Of a stretch of DNA of 64,000 nt, positions 55,574 through 62,185 are shown piece after piece; within the stretch, counting starts at the first letter, position 1; each line of letters opens with the position of its first letter. The translations under genes were made by a program, and so were the position numbers. The stretch covers positions 144,377 through 208,376 of the forward strand of contig USNF01000001.1 in NCBI GenBank assembly GCA_900555985.1. Direction: 5' to 3'. The notes beneath the pieces are model-generated. The model saw only the letters and a program-made list of their open reading frames with translations. It was not told the DNA's origin and made no database searches. Origin of the DNA: an uncultured Gemella sp. GTDB lineage: Bacteria; Bacillota; Bacilli; Staphylococcales; Gemellaceae.

Positions 55574-55724
55574 TTGCCTATAAGGAAATGAAAAATTATA
55601 AAATTTTGTGAGCGATAATGTAAAAAAAATTTCTTATAAGGATTTCGAAAATTATAAAAAATTGGGAGCGATAGAAATTAGATTGTACAAAATTTTTTCT
55701 TATAGGAGATTAAAAAAATATAAA
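55574..55724 (+). promoter_or_regulatory. Three tandem repeat promoters for the plus-strand genes
   Basis: Three imperfect direct repeats of about 55 nt. Each has a -35-like hexamer (TTGCCT 55574, TTTCTT 55630, TTTCTT 55696), exactly 17 nt, then TATAAA (55597, 55653, 55719) and a shared start region AATTTTGTGAG or similar. The conserved spacing identifies them as promoters, either sigma70-like or specific for a phage polymerase. They lie 160-290 nt upstream of the first plus-strand gene. The rest of 55,450-55,885 is AT-rich and holds no gene. Confidence 0.65.
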
Positions 55725-55817
55725 ATTTTGTGAGGGGTAGCAGGTATAAATGAAAATTTTGTGCCTGAAAGTTTTGAGCCCCCAGGTTCGTTTCAGGTTT
55801 CGAAGTTTTTATTTTTC

Positions 55818-55845
55818 TCGCCTTTTTTAATCTGGGCGACTTTTT
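55818..55845 (+). terminator. Leader hairpin with U-run (attenuator candidate)
   Basis: TCGCC (55818-55822) pairs with GGCGA (55835-55839), followed by CTTTTT. It sits between the tandem promoters and the first plus-strand gene, so it might attenuate read-through. The stem is short. Confidence 0.35.
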
Positions 55846-55885
55846 AAATATAGATTATTTTGTTTCATGACAGGAGGAAAAAATC

Positions 55886-56224
55886 ATGAACACAACTTAC
55901 GAAAACACTACAAAAATTAATGAATTCTTAACTGCTTTTGTAAAAGGAGCGGTTGAAGTCTTCAGGTTCCAAGACGGAACTGATGGTATTCAAGTAGATA
56001 CGAAATCCACAGGTTTGTGCGAAGTTCGCACATTCGTTATCAATATTCCTGGTGAACAACCAATTCATGAACTAAGATTCATGGGATGTGCTGTTCGCGG
56101 CACGTTCAACTCTGAATCTTGGGAGCTTGTCGGTGAGTTATTCGACATGCTTCCTCAAGATGATGAAGACGAGTGGGAAAACCATGATGACAGTGATTGG
56201 AATGACCTAGAAGATGATTTCTAA
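55886..56224 (+). CDS. Small acidic protein, unknown
   Basis: 112 residues. A beta-rich first 80 residues (GAVEVFRFQDGTDGIQVDTKSTGLCEVRTFVINIPG) is followed by a very acidic tail (DEDEWENHDDSDWNDLEDDF). Acidic early phage proteins sometimes mimic DNA to inhibit host DNA-binding proteins, but nothing here proves that. CAGGAGG site. First gene of the plus-strand block. Confidence 0.6.
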   Translation: MNTTYENTTKINEFLTAFVKGAVEVFRFQDGTDGIQVDTKSTGLCEVRTFVINIPGEQPIHELRFMGCAVRGTFNSESWELVGELFDMLPQDDEDEWENHDDSDWNDLEDDF

Positions 56225-56233
56225 TCACTATTC

Positions 56234-56279
56234 TTCGCCGTGAGTTGGGGCGAATACTAAGTACTAACTCTTTTCTTTT
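56234..56279 (+). terminator. H-type pseudoknot terminator 1
   Basis: Stem 1 TTCGCC/GGCGAA (56234-56239, 56249-56254) interlocks with stem 2 GAGTTGG/CTAACTC (56242-56248, 56264-56270, one G-U). Loop 2 is zero nt and the 9-nt loop 3 is A/T-rich. A TTTTCTTTT tract follows. Confidence 0.6.
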
Positions 56280-56323
56280 ATTTTCTTTTTCTATTTTATT
56301 TATTTACTTGGAGGTAAATTATT

Positions 56324-56602
56324 ATGAAATCTGTTAAAACTATTACAATCGTATCTATTTTTTCTGCTTCTCTCTTCTTTGCTATCACACCATCTACTCA
56401 TGAGATTACTCATGAAGTTACTGTACGCGGAGGCAGTACAGTAAATAGTATGGTATTGGACGCTGCACAACAAGAAGGTATTGATACAAACAGCGTTGAC
56501 CTTAATGAATCTCGTGATGTGACAATTCACGAGAATAAAATTGATGCAGGTAACTTGAAACCTGGCAGTGTTATGAAAGTAACAGTAGTGTATCGTAAGT
56601 AA
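56324..56602 (+). CDS. Small secreted or membrane-anchored protein
   Basis: 92 residues. The N-terminus is a signal peptide or membrane anchor: MKSVK, a hydrophobic core (TITIVSIFSASLFFAI), then polar residues. The mature part (about 70 residues) resembles a small LysM-like or ubiquitin-like beta domain (VRGGSTVNSMVLDAAQQEGI, LKPGSVMKVTVVYRK). It could act in the envelope, for instance in superinfection exclusion. GGAGG site. Confidence 0.6.
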   Translation: MKSVKTITIVSIFSASLFFAITPSTHEITHEVTVRGGSTVNSMVLDAAQQEGIDTNSVDLNESRDVTIHENKIDAGNLKPGSVMKVTVVYRK

Positions 56603-56624
56603 GATATACTACTCTGTTACTATT

Positions 56625-56676
56625 GTCGTACTCTGAGCTATGCGACGTTAAATAAGATAGCTCTTTTTCTTTTTTG
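56625..56676 (+). terminator. H-type pseudoknot terminator 2
   Basis: Stem 1 GTCGTA/TGCGAC (56625-56630, 56641-56646) interlocks with stem 2 GAGCTA/TAGCTC (56635-56640, 56658-56663). Loop 2 is zero nt and loop 3 is A-rich (11 nt). TTTTTCTTTTTT follows. Confidence 0.65.
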
Positions 56677-56702
56677 TATATGTACTATAGGAGGTACTTA
56701 TC

Positions 56703-56942
56703 ATGGCAACTGTTGATTTTAACAAATTTCTTTCCAATGCTTTTTCCGTTGGTATTTGTGAAAAAGGTATTTTTGGAGATGGACTCCAAATTAATACTTC
56801 TATTTTCCTTTCTTTTTTGGAAGTAGATGAAACTTCTGGAAAAGCGTCTCTATCTGTGTCTACCGCAGATGGTAAAGACCATTACTTAGAAGGTACTATT
56901 GATGCAGATAATTGGGCTAAGTATTGTAAATACATGGCTTAA
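56703..56942 (+). CDS. Small protein, unknown
   Basis: 79 residues with alternating short strands (GIFGDGLQINTSIFLSFLEV, GKASLSVSTADGKDHYLEG) and a C-terminal helix. The overall layout resembles the 112-residue first gene without its acidic tail, but similarity is faint. Strong AGGAGG site. It lies between two pseudoknot elements. Confidence 0.55.
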   Translation: MATVDFNKFLSNAFSVGICEKGIFGDGLQINTSIFLSFLEVDETSGKASLSVSTADGKDHYLEGTIDADNWAKYCKYMA

Positions 56943-56952
56943 TTAATTCTTT

Positions 56953-57000
56953 TTGCCTTTTAGACGGGGCAAGTAAAATATACCGTCTTTTTTCTTTCTT
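56953..57000 (+). terminator. H-type pseudoknot terminator 3
   Basis: Stem 1 TTGCC/GGCAA (56953-56957, 56968-56972) interlocks with stem 2 GACGG/CCGTC (56963-56967, 56983-56987). Loop 2 is zero nt; loop 3 is GTAAAATATA. TTTTTTC and further T follow. Confidence 0.7.
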
Positions 57001-57026
57001 ATTTATTTTACTGGAGGTAAATAGTT

Positions 57027-57338
57027 ATGCGTATTCAAGAATTAGTTGTAGAATTGTCCAAAGTTAATAAAATGTCCACTGAAGATAAAAAAGCAGTGGC
57101 AAAAACCTTATCTTTGTTATTTAATAAATCAGAATTATTGGACGGATTGGCTTGGTGTTTTGGGGAATTCGAAAATGCCCTTTTAGAATCTAATAATGAT
57201 TCTAATTGGAACCCTATCCAAAATGATTTCTATGATATTTGCAATATTTTATTGTATCTTTTAAACATGAAAACTTTCAAGCAAGTTGACGATTGGGAGG
57301 AGGTGTATAGAGCTATCGCAACAAAATTGTTCTATTAA
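57027..57338 (+). CDS. Small helical protein, unknown
   Basis: 103 residues, almost all helical and acidic (RIQELVVELSKVNKMSTEDKKAVAKTLSLLFN, LLDGLAWCFGEFENALLES). GGAGG site. No pseudoknot follows, only a 12-nt palindrome (AACAAAATTGTT) and a pyrimidine tract. Function unknown. Confidence 0.55.
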   Translation: MRIQELVVELSKVNKMSTEDKKAVAKTLSLLFNKSELLDGLAWCFGEFENALLESNNDSNWNPIQNDFYDICNILLYLLNMKTFKQVDDWEEVYRAIATKLFY

Positions 57339-57395
57339 TCTTTCTTTTTGTTTTTCTTTTTTCTATTTTTCTTTTGGTATAGGAGGAAACATACC

Positions 57396-57806
57396 ATGTC
57401 TATGAATTTAATGAACACAATTAGCACAACTCTTATTTCTATCTGTTCTTCCGCAGTTATTGATACTGCATATTTTGATGGTAAGGGTATTTCTTTCGAC
57501 GATATTGGCATTGTCAATTATCGTTTAATTGAGCAAGAAAAAAGAAATTGTTTTGAGTTATGGATTCTCTTAGGAGATGAAGGAGAATTTCTTTTTTATG
57601 ATGGTGAGCTTTCTGAAGAGGCACAACGAGTAGCGAATATGTTGTTCGATGTTGCTTGGATGAAACAAGAAGGTGAAGCGGTCTATCAAGAAGATAGATT
57701 TGGAGTGCCATGTGAAGTACTTCGTTATGAAGAAGTCACTGAAAAATATTTTGGTGGTATAGACTTCGAAACTGAAGCCTTAGTAGATTCTAATGTTCCG
57801 TTTTAA
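57396..57806 (+). CDS. Small protein, unknown
   Basis: 136 residues from ATG 57396, which has AGGAGG 10 nt upstream; the longer frame from 57348 begins in the pyrimidine tract and is not credible. It contains VIDTAYFDGKGISFDDIGIVNYR and an acidic C-terminal half. The composition resembles the 112- and 79-residue genes nearby. Function unknown. Confidence 0.6.
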   Translation: MSMNLMNTISTTLISICSSAVIDTAYFDGKGISFDDIGIVNYRLIEQEKRNCFELWILLGDEGEFLFYDGELSEEAQRVANMLFDVAWMKQEGEAVYQEDRFGVPCEVLRYEEVTEKYFGGIDFETEALVDSNVPF

Positions 57807-57837
57807 TTAGTTGTTTATTCGAAAGGAGGTGAATCTC

Positions 57838-57924
57838 ATGACAGAACAACAAAAAATGTTAGCAGCATTTGCTGCTGCATTCGGTTGGTTTGTAGGTTGC
57901 ATTATAACCTTAATCCGCCGATAA
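57838..57924 (+). CDS. 28-residue single-span membrane peptide
   Basis: MTEQQKMLAAFAAAFGWFVG followed by CIITLIRR. A near-ideal AAAGGAGGTGA site lies 7 nt before the ATG. Residues 8-25 form one hydrophobic span and the end is positively charged (RR). It has its own pseudoknot terminator. The excellent signal and clean membrane topology make it a likely real small protein despite its length. It could be a membrane-stress or holin-like peptide; function unknown. Confidence 0.65.
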   Translation: MTEQQKMLAAFAAAFGWFVGCIITLIRR

Positions 57925-57931
57925 TCTAATA

Positions 57932-57975
57932 GTGCCAAGAGCTAGGGCACTTTAAACATACTAGCTCTTTTTATA
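57932..57975 (+). terminator. H-type pseudoknot terminator 4
   Basis: Stem 1 GTGCC/GGCAC (57932-57936, 57946-57950) interlocks with stem 2 GAGCTAG/CTAGCTC (57939-57945, 57961-57967). Loop 1 AA, loop 2 zero nt, loop 3 TTTAAACATA, then TTTTTA. This is the cleanest example. Confidence 0.75.
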
Positions 57976-58075
57976 TAAGTACTTAATATGATTTATTTTT
58001 TATATTAAGTATTTATATAAGAAATATATTTTGTATTTCTTTTTTTTTGTTTTTCATAATAGGAGGTAAAATATT

Positions 58076-58378
58076 ATGAAACTTTATAATCTTGGTAAAA
58101 TGAATTCTGTTCTTTTTAAAGTAGCGTACATTAACAAAACAACTGTACGTTTAGTTGCCGTAAAAGGAGGTGGTGAGTTCTTTCGTTATTTAATGGATAA
58201 TTATCGAGGTTGTAACGGCCTCGGTACGTATACACGAGATAATATTATGTTTTTAGAGTTGGAGCGTATCGATGCTTCGACTAGAGAGGAAGTAAAAACG
58301 TTTCATCTTGGTTCTTTAAAGGCATTATTTAAAAAATGGAAGGAGTCGAAGTTGCCACAACAAATGTCTCTCTTTTAA
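58076..58378 (+). CDS. Small basic protein ending in a beta-clamp binding motif
   Basis: 100 residues, basic. The last five residues are QMSLF, a match to the bacterial sliding-clamp binding motif QL(S/D)LF, placed at the extreme C-terminus as in several clamp partners. The body has a small alpha/beta pattern (VLFKVAYINKTTVRLVAVKGGGEFFRYLMDNY) and a basic helix (LKALFKKWKESK). It may dock on the host or phage clamp to redirect or block replication. The motif is seen; the role is inferred. AGGAGG site. Confidence 0.65.
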   Translation: MKLYNLGKMNSVLFKVAYINKTTVRLVAVKGGGEFFRYLMDNYRGCNGLGTYTRDNIMFLELERIDASTREEVKTFHLGSLKALFKKWKESKLPQQMSLF

Positions 58379-58383
58379 TTTTC

Positions 58384-58430
58384 TGTGGTTTATTTAAAAG
58401 TGTTCCACATTAAAAAAACACTTTTTTAAT
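58384..58430 (+). terminator. H-type pseudoknot terminator 5
   Basis: Stem 1 TGTGG/CCACA (58384-58388, 58405-58409) interlocks with stem 2 AGTGTT/AACACT (58399-58404, 58417-58422). Loop 2 is zero nt; loop 3 is TTAAAAA. TTTTTAATTTT follows. Confidence 0.65.
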
Positions 58431-58467
58431 TTTAAATCTTTTTCTTATTTTTATATGGAGGTAAATT

Positions 58468-59082
58468 ATGGAAAAAGTAGAATTAAAAAGACAAGATGTA
58501 TTGAGAGAAATTGTGAAGACAAATCGGAGCAATATGCCCGAAAGGATTAATATTTTGTCTTTAGATTTAAACTTACAACGTAACGGCAAATTAAAAATGA
58601 CATCTCAAGTCTTGAGTCCGACAGCTAATAATGAACTGTTCTATTTAGACGCAAGTACTCATGATACGGCTATGGTCAAAACTGTTCAGGAAAAGAACGG
58701 TAGACCATATGAAATAGAGGCAGTTGTGCCTCGTTTTTCTGATGCGTTAATTGAGGTTTCCATACTTAAAGAATATAGTGATGTCGTTTGTAACGGCGTC
58801 TATAAGTATGGCTCTGAATTTTATATTCCGTCACCAACTAAGGATGATGTATTTATTCACTTAGTTAGCGGAAAGGAATATCGCAATTTTCCTGAAAGCA
58901 AATGCATAGTATATGGCCAATTTAATGGCCATTGTTGTGCTATTGCAAGTGCGTCGGATGCAAAGAAATTGAAGTTATCTTTGTATGCTGTATGTGGCGT
59001 AGAAAAATTCAATAATGCTGAGTGGTCAAAAGATGTCCACTGTGGCATGTACGAAGAATTATTAAGAGAGCTATTGAAATAA
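58468..59082 (+). CDS. Protein of unknown function upstream of the polymerase genes
   Basis: 204 residues, mixed alpha/beta. Segments include INILSLDLNLQRNGKLKMTSQ, EIEAVVPRFSDALIEVSIL and KCIVYGQFNGHCCAIASASDAKKLKLSLYAVCGV. It has five Cys but no clear metal site. GGAGG site. It is separated from the polymerase gene by 32 nt with no terminator, so the two may be co-transcribed. I do not recognise a family. Confidence 0.55.
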   Translation: MEKVELKRQDVLREIVKTNRSNMPERINILSLDLNLQRNGKLKMTSQVLSPTANNELFYLDASTHDTAMVKTVQEKNGRPYEIEAVVPRFSDALIEVSILKEYSDVVCNGVYKYGSEFYIPSPTKDDVFIHLVSGKEYRNFPESKCIVYGQFNGHCCAIASASDAKKLKLSLYAVCGVEKFNNAEWSKDVHCGMYEELLRELLK

Positions 59083-59114
59083 TATATTTTTAGATATAAT
59101 AGGAGGAAAAAATT

Positions 59115-60401
59115 ATGTCTATCCAAATTAATAAACAACTTTCTCAAGCTTCTACAAGACTCTCTCAAATGAGAGCTCCTCAAAAAAGACTCGCACCTAT
59201 TCAAAAGTACGCCATTTATTTTGGAAAATTTGAAGGTGGATTGGTTGAGTCTTATGAGTACTTTGACGGCTCAGCTTTATTCAACTACCGTAAGGTAGCA
59301 AGAGCCATGAACGCTGAGTTAGAATCATTGGGCACTCCATTCTTCATTAAAGACGAACTTGTTATTGGTATGGGTTTTCAAGCACGTCCATACTCAATCA
59401 AGTCTTACTTTGTTGCAACTACAATCAAAACGATTGTGGAAGCAATTAAAAATAGAACAAGTAACGAAATTGTGCAACTTCATATTCCTACTATGTCCGC
59501 CGAAGAACGTGAGGATTTTATCCAAGCGTTAAATAAAAATAAGTCTTCTCGTTATTGGGGCAAGGTTGTTATTGTTTCTATGACAGACGAAGCAATTAAA
59601 GAAGAGGTTGATTTTTTAGCGGACATGAACGCGTTTAAAGCGCCGTTCTGGCCGGAATGTCAATCTTATTTCAATGTACTTGAAATGAGTCATGGGTCTC
59701 ATGATGACATTAAGATGAGCTCTCAGCTTTGTAAAACGTTGTTTACTGCTGATGCAGAAGCAACAAAAGAATTAGTTCTTGAAAGAACGAAAAAGCTCGT
59801 AGAGCAAAAAATGGCACAAGTTCAGCGTCAGGAAGCAAGTGATGCTCAACTCAAGGATTTATTTGGTGATGTATCTAATTTGATGAATACATTACGCCCT
59901 GATTTTGTTCAGGAGCAATCAGCGAGTTTATATCGCTCTACAGTAGACAATGCGGTAGAAGGTATGTGCCGCACTGTTAATAATTTGAATTTACCGTGCG
60001 AAGGTTCTTATGGAGCTGTTGTGCCAGAATTATCATTGTTGTTCTCTAACGTGGGTCTTCTTCATTATGGAGAAGTATATGCTCCAGGTCTTGATGGCAA
60101 AGAAGTATTAATCATCAAGTACCCGAAGATGGGTAATCATGAATTTATGATTGCTCGTTGCGTAGGGAAAACAGAATATATTTCAAGAGCAGTAGGTGTA
60201 TTATCTCCAGAACAATTCAAAGAGTTTAAACATATGATTGAGACTCTTGGCGAAGGTTTGTGTGTATTGCCTGCAATAGCTGAGATTATGAAACAGCTTG
60301 CAGGACTTGATTTTGATGGTGATAAGGTTGGTTTAATTACTGACAAAGCCATCGTCGAAATTGCAAAGAAAACTGAATCCGTTATTACCGTTATTGAATA
60401 A
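59115..60401 (+). CDS. Split two-barrel RNA polymerase, catalytic half (YonO/RdRP-like)
   Basis: 428 residues. Motifs in order: YFDGSALF (DG at 51-52) and FQARPYSIK (Q89, R91, K96), with the Q-x-R-x4-K spacing of the first double-psi barrel in RdRP/YonO-type polymerases. Then VGLLHYGEVYAPGLDGKEVLIIKYPKM, like the RdRP block GxLxxGxVFV...VVVxRxP, and LDFDGDKVGLI with catalytic D399, D401 and D403 in the second barrel. The protein stops 25 residues after this motif, so the bridge-helix and trigger-loop part is missing and may come from the next gene. Such enzymes make RNA from DNA or RNA templates. AGGAGG site. Short for a polymerase, but the two halves together give about 986 residues, near YonO size. 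Confidence 0.7.
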   Translation: MSIQINKQLSQASTRLSQMRAPQKRLAPIQKYAIYFGKFEGGLVESYEYFDGSALFNYRKVARAMNAELESLGTPFFIKDELVIGMGFQARPYSIKSYFVATTIKTIVEAIKNRTSNEIVQLHIPTMSAEEREDFIQALNKNKSSRYWGKVVIVSMTDEAIKEEVDFLADMNAFKAPFWPECQSYFNVLEMSHGSHDDIKMSSQLCKTLFTADAEATKELVLERTKKLVEQKMAQVQRQEASDAQLKDLFGDVSNLMNTLRPDFVQEQSASLYRSTVDNAVEGMCRTVNNLNLPCEGSYGAVVPELSLLFSNVGLLHYGEVYAPGLDGKEVLIIKYPKMGNHEFMIARCVGKTEYISRAVGVLSPEQFKEFKHMIETLGEGLCVLPAIAEIMKQLAGLDFDGDKVGLITDKAIVEIAKKTESVITVIE

Positions 60402-60418
60402 TAACGGATTCTTTTATT
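60376..60418 (+). terminator. Terminator overlapping the end of the polymerase half gene
   Basis: AATCCGTTATTA (60376-60387) pairs with TAATAACGGATT (60399-60410), a perfect 12-bp stem followed by CTTTTATTTT. The stop codon lies inside the 3' arm, so ribosomes finishing the gene could block the hairpin. It may set the ratio between the two polymerase-half transcripts. Confidence 0.7.
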
Positions 60419-60458
60419 TTAATTATTTTTATAGTATTCATTTTAGGAGGAAAATAAA

Positions 60459-62135
60459 ATGAAAGTTAACGAATTAGCAGTATTAAACAACGAAATTACA
60501 TCTATTTATATGTCAGAAGTCGCACGTCAAGAATTGGTTGACGTAGGCGTAGTGACAAATAATTTTGATTTTAGCTGTTTAGCTGAAATTAATGTGCGTT
60601 CTGGTCAACAAAAGTTAATCGAAGAAACAAAGAAATCTTTTAGAAATCTTGGTATCTGCTTAGGTTCTGCCAATTTAACTATGGATTCTTTTAAAGGTTT
60701 ACTTGATGTGTCTGTAGATAGTGACTATGTATATGGCACTATGGTAGATACATTGAATGTTAGTGAAGAAGCACTTAATAAAATCATGACATTATTAGTG
60801 TCTGGTAACATTGACGATAATCAAACTCTTTTGGTAGTAGCACGTGTGTTACAAACATTAGGTCGATACACACAAGAATACGGTATCGACAGTTTTAAAA
60901 CATTCGTTAAACCTATTGAGGTTTTAGCGGATGAAAAATTAAAGGGTATGCGTTCTGCCCTTAAAGAAGTACGCGAAGTTCGTATTGACTGGGATGCAAA
61001 AGAAGCTTCTGTAAAAGTTAATACAGACAAAGATGAAGAAGAGTGTTTCTTCATTAAGTCTGTAATGTCCGATACTCGTGATGCTGCTATTGAAATCGTA
61101 CAAGAAGCTGCTGAAGAGTTAAGCAAAAAAGTACAAAGAATGGATAAAGTTCGTTCTTATGTACAACAAAATAATATTGCTCATTCTGTAGCAGAATATT
61201 GCATCAATTGGATGCAGCAAGATTTTATGACCTTGAGTTTCGCTGGCAGAGAATATAAAAAAGAACTCTCTGACATGATGCAAGGTAATCTTGATAAAGT
61301 AGCACGTGAAAATGCACGTGCTAAATTTGACCCTTACTTTATGGGTCAAAGAAATCTTCTTCGCCAAGTATTAGCAACTGTTAATGTACAAGATGAAAAA
61401 GCAGCTCTTCTTGCTCTTAAAGTAGCTTGTGATAAACAAGCTAAGAAAGATGCTGATGCAGATGCTGCCGCTAGAAAAGAAGGTCGTGAAGTAATTAACC
61501 ATCAAGAAGAATCCGAGATGGCATCTTCTCTTGTTGAGAAATTACTCAAGGAAGAATATAGCTTATTAACTATTTCTTCTGACCATATCGCAAAGCAAAA
61601 GCTTATTATGTGCGATATTGAAGTTGGTGAAGAAGTTGAGTTCAATAATTGTTATGCAGTTAAAGATGGTAAAGCTGCATATGCAGTTGGCATTCCTGAT
61701 GGCATGTATGTAATTACAGAAGAAGATGGTAAATATTATGCCACTAAATCTGTTAAAAAACATATGAAACAAGAATTAGAATCTCAGAAAGAAATTTCTG
61801 ATATTACAATCCGTGTAAAAAATGTATTCTTCCCACTCAAAGACATTCTCAAAAGAGGTGCAGAGTGTGGCATTGAATTACGTGATGTAGCTATTCGTGA
61901 ATATACAAAAGTAGAAAACGGTAAAAAAGTTACAGTTAAACAAAGAGTATATGATGCTATTCTTGTAAATGGTATCGTAGTAGGTAAGTTCGATTGTCCT
62001 TTACAAGAAGAATGGAAAAAAGAAACTAAGCAATTAGTGCGTTCTCCATTTTTCGGCAAATGGACAATCAAAATGGGGGATACTTTTGTATGCTCCAATG
62101 GTAGCACTAAGACTTTCTTAGTGTTATCTAAATAA
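60459..62135 (+). CDS. Probable second half of the split RNA polymerase
   Basis: 558 residues. Near residue 137 is YTQEYGIDSFKTFVKP, which resembles the trigger-loop helix of RdRP/YonO enzymes (x-VDxxKTG) with D144 and K147-T148. The preceding 140 residues (helical) correspond to the region between the metal site and trigger loop. The middle holds a long charged helix (about 330-380) and the C-terminal 190 residues are beta-rich (MCDIEVGEEVEFNNCYAV, KWTIKMGDTFVC). The gene follows the catalytic half on the same strand after a terminator-like hairpin. AGGAGG site. Assignment as a polymerase subunit is inference from one motif and context. Confidence 0.5.
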   Translation: MKVNELAVLNNEITSIYMSEVARQELVDVGVVTNNFDFSCLAEINVRSGQQKLIEETKKSFRNLGICLGSANLTMDSFKGLLDVSVDSDYVYGTMVDTLNVSEEALNKIMTLLVSGNIDDNQTLLVVARVLQTLGRYTQEYGIDSFKTFVKPIEVLADEKLKGMRSALKEVREVRIDWDAKEASVKVNTDKDEEECFFIKSVMSDTRDAAIEIVQEAAEELSKKVQRMDKVRSYVQQNNIAHSVAEYCINWMQQDFMTLSFAGREYKKELSDMMQGNLDKVARENARAKFDPYFMGQRNLLRQVLATVNVQDEKAALLALKVACDKQAKKDADADAAARKEGREVINHQEESEMASSLVEKLLKEEYSLLTISSDHIAKQKLIMCDIEVGEEVEFNNCYAVKDGKAAYAVGIPDGMYVITEEDGKYYATKSVKKHMKQELESQKEISDITIRVKNVFFPLKDILKRGAECGIELRDVAIREYTKVENGKKVTVKQRVYDAILVNGIVVGKFDCPLQEEWKKETKQLVRSPFFGKWTIKMGDTFVCSNGSTKTFLVLSK

Positions 62136-62140
62136 TAATA

Positions 62141-62185
62141 AAGCCCCAGTTATCTGGTAAATCAATACTGGATATACTGGGGCTT
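62141..62185. terminator. Bidirectional terminator
   Basis: AAGCCCCAGT and ACTGGGGCTT form a perfect 10-bp stem. On the plus side it ends the second polymerase-half gene; on the minus side CTGGGGCTTTATTATTATT would end a transcript coming from 63500. Inner repeats (CCAG/CTGG) allow alternative folds. Confidence 0.75.

Noticed and set aside
57348..57395. Upstream extension of the 136-residue gene (MFFFFLFFFWYRRKHT)
   Set aside because: It is the translated pyrimidine tract before the ribosome-binding site; the real start is ATG 57396 behind AGGAGG.
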